Assembly (NCBI GenBank): GCA_900767375.1
Contig: CAAFYX010000007.1
Span: 1-42,247 of the forward strand
Direction of reading: 5' to 3'
Length of the DNA: 42,247 nucleotides
Source: Rikenellaceae bacterium
Lineage (GTDB): Bacteria > Bacteroidota > Bacteroidia > Bacteroidales > UBA932
The translations under genes and the position numbers were made by a program. Each line of letters opens with the position of its first letter. The stretch's first letter is position 1. Shown one piece after another: positions 40,811 through 42,247 of this stretch. Below the pieces are notes generated by a model. It saw nothing but the letters and a program-made list of their open reading frames with translations, was not told where the DNA came from and searched no databases.

Positions 40811-40818
40811 CAAAAGTA
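40811..40818 (-). promoter_or_regulatory. Candidate -7 box for cvpA-tsaB
   Basis: TACTTTTG on the minus strand fits TAnnTTTG and lies 44 nt before cvpA's start. A TTG is found 18 nt upstream (40837-40839), slightly short of the usual spacing. It overlaps the ileS leader. Confidence 0.35.
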
Positions 40819-40828
40819 GAGAAAAATT

Positions 40829-42247
40829 ATGACATTCAAAGAATACACAGGTCTGGATTTGGTTTCAATCGGGAACGAAACCCTTCAGAGATGGAAAAAG
40901 AACCACGCATTCGAGAAGTCCCTGGAACTCAGGGAGGGTGCGCCTGAATTCATCTTCTTCGAGGGACCTCCGTCGGCTAATGGAATGCCGGGTATCCATC
41001 ACGTGATGGCCCGTTCCATCAAGGATTCCATCTGCCGTTACAAGACGCAGTCCGGATTCAAGGTCAACCGCCGTGCGGGCTGGGACACCCACGGCCTTCC
41101 TGTGGAGCTGGGTGTGGAGAAGAAGCTCGGCATCACAAAGGAGGACATCGGCGTGAAGATCAGTGTGGAGGAGTACAACGACGCCTGCCGCAAGGAAGTC
41201 ATGAAATATACTCAGGAGTGGAGGAACCTCACCGAGCGCATCGGCTACTGGGTGGATATGGACGATCCGTACATCACCTATGACAACCGCTACATCGAGA
41301 CCCTCTGGTACCTCCTGAAGGACATCTACAAGAAAGGATATCTCTACAAGGGAAAGTGCATCCAGCCGTACTCTCCGGCAGCAGGCACGGGTCTGAGCTC
41401 CCACGAGCTGAACCAGCCGGGCTGCTACCGTGACGTAAAGGACACCACCGCAGCCGCCCAGTTCGAAATCGTGAAGGACGCGAAGTCGGAGTCCCTCTTC
41501 GTCGAGGGCCTGCCTCTGTATTTCCTTGCATGGACCACCACTCCATGGACACTCCCTTCAAATACCGCACTCTGCGTCGGACCGAACATCGACTATGTCC
41601 GCGTCCGCTCATATAATCCATATTCCGGAGCCGAAGCCGTCTATGTGCTGGCAAAGGCCCTTGTCGGCGCCTGGTTCAACCCTAAGGCCGCCGAGGTCCC
41701 GTTCGCTGACTACAAGCCGGGCGACAAGCTCGTCCCTTGGGAGATCCTCCCGGGCGAGTTCAAGGGCAAGGACCTCCTGGACATCGCATACAAGCAGCTG
41801 ATCCCTTGGTTCCGTCCTGACGAGGGCGCATTCCGTGTGATCGGCGGAGACTATGTGACCACTGAGGACGGTACCGGTATCGTCCATATCGCTCCGACCT
41901 TCGGCGCTGACGATATGAAGGTGGCCAAGGCCGCGGGTGTCCCTGCACTTATGGTGGTGGACCGCAACGGCGACCTTCAGGCGCAGGTCGACTATCAGGG
42001 ACGTTTCTACCGTGTCGAGGACCTCGACCCGAAGTACGTTGCAGACCGTGTCAGCCCTGATTACAACGAGTGGGCGGGCCGTTATGTAAAGAATGCATAC
42101 GACTCCACCCTTGCTCCAGACGCCGCTACCCTCGACATCGACATCAGCCTCATGCTGAAGGCTCAGGCCAGGGCGTTCAAGACCCAAAAGCACGTCCATA
42201 CATATCCTCATTGCTGGCGCACGGACAAGCCGGTCCTCTATTATCCG
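40829..42247 (+). CDS. ileS: Isoleucine-tRNA ligase (5' part, 473 codons)
   Basis: IleRS charges tRNA-Ile. The frame opens at ATG 40829 and runs off the window without a stop, in frame at its last base. The class I signature reads FEGPPSANGMPGIHHVMAR (the HIGH equivalent is GIHH), followed by GWDTHGLPVELGVEKKLGI. The CP1 editing domain starts near residue 215 with FLAWTTTPWTLPSNTAL and includes TEDGTGIVHIAPTFGADD. This GIHH form is typical of the eukaryote-like IleRS branch found in Bacteroidota, a branch often less sensitive to mupirocin; that last point is a general family remark, not shown here. KMSKS lies beyond the window. Confidence 0.96.
   Translation, partial: MTFKEYTGLDLVSIGNETLQRWKKNHAFEKSLELREGAPEFIFFEGPPSANGMPGIHHVMARSIKDSICRYKTQSGFKVNRRAGWDTHGLPVELGVEKKLGITKEDIGVKISVEEYNDACRKEVMKYTQEWRNLTERIGYWVDMDDPYITYDNRYIETLWYLLKDIYKKGYLYKGKCIQPYSPAAGTGLSSHELNQPGCYRDVKDTTAAAQFEIVKDAKSESLFVEGLPLYFLAWTTTPWTLPSNTALCVGPNIDYVRVRSYNPYSGAEAVYVLAKALVGAWFNPKAAEVPFADYKPGDKLVPWEILPGEFKGKDLLDIAYKQLIPWFRPDEGAFRVIGGDYVTTEDGTGIVHIAPTFGADDMKVAKAAGVPALMVVDRNGDLQAQVDYQGRFYRVEDLDPKYVADRVSPDYNEWAGRYVKNAYDSTLAPDAATLDIDISLMLKAQARAFKTQKHVHTYPHCWRTDKPVLYYP

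Noticed and set aside
40829..42247. IleRS HIGH motif reading GIHH taken as a defect
   Set aside because: This form is standard in the eukaryote-like IleRS branch, and the flanking signature is intact.
1..42247. CRISPR arrays, tRNA or rRNA genes, prophage or transfer modules
   Set aside because: No regularly spaced repeats, cloverleaf-like segments, or phage or conjugation genes were seen on reading the window.

Overview
The window is a chromosomal stretch of a Bacteroidota bacterium, most likely order Bacteroidales. Three things support this. The promoters match the TTG / about 20 nt / TAnnTTTG pattern of this phylum. There are phylum-typical families (a DUF4783 protein, a DUF4369-type lipoprotein, PorT-like barrels, and a eukaryote-type glycogen synthase and branching enzyme). 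Purine-rich Shine-Dalgarno sequences are mostly absent before start codons. Base composition is fairly GC-rich for the order. The genus is not resolvable by eye. No rRNA, tRNA, CRISPR array, phage or integrated conjugative element is visible. The only mobile-type gene is a divergent REP-associated-like transposase at the left edge.

Layout. 1-1500: start of a leftward gene, a RAYT/Y1-like transposase gene, a nested palindrome just behind it, and a possible tiny membrane protein. 1500-8000: envelope and secreted proteins (small outer membrane barrel, DsbD, a coiled-coil lipoprotein with a binding-protein-like C-terminus, an M16 peptidase, an unknown exported protein). 8000-11700: dnaX-lptB, converging on an NtrC-type regulator that has no DNA-binding domain. 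11800-16600: alkaline phosphatase, cmk, ispH, efp and an esterase-like protein that has lost its catalytic serine. 16700-22300: a DUF4783 protein, rlmH, a 1182-residue NtrY-like histidine kinase, and xseA. 22400-25600: engB, prs, a small cysteine protein and der. 25600-37500: xseB, then a compact glycogen gene cluster, then ribF. 37500-42247: greA-HIT-thioredoxin-like lipoprotein, tsaB and cvpA on the other strand, and the first 473 codons of ileS.

The glycogen cluster is the most coherent system. It holds a GH13 branching enzyme, a GH133-type debranching enzyme, a GT4-type glycosyltransferase, a GH57 glucanotransferase/amylase, and one 1411-residue polypeptide joining a GT3-like glycogen synthase to an alpha-glucan phosphorylase. 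Enzymes for making, branching, debranching and breaking down glycogen thus lie head to tail with gaps of 22 nt or less. The fusion depends on a six-A run: removing one A would end the synthase at a TAA that overlaps an in-frame ATG (TAATG) opening the phosphorylase half.

Other points worth a second look are a 17-base-pair bulged hairpin inside the start of cmk, a 14-bp hairpin at the end of dsbD, a terminator-like hairpin in the greA leader, two proteins of catalytic folds with missing active-site residues (esterase, thioredoxin), and the kinase/regulator pair encoded about 6 kb apart.
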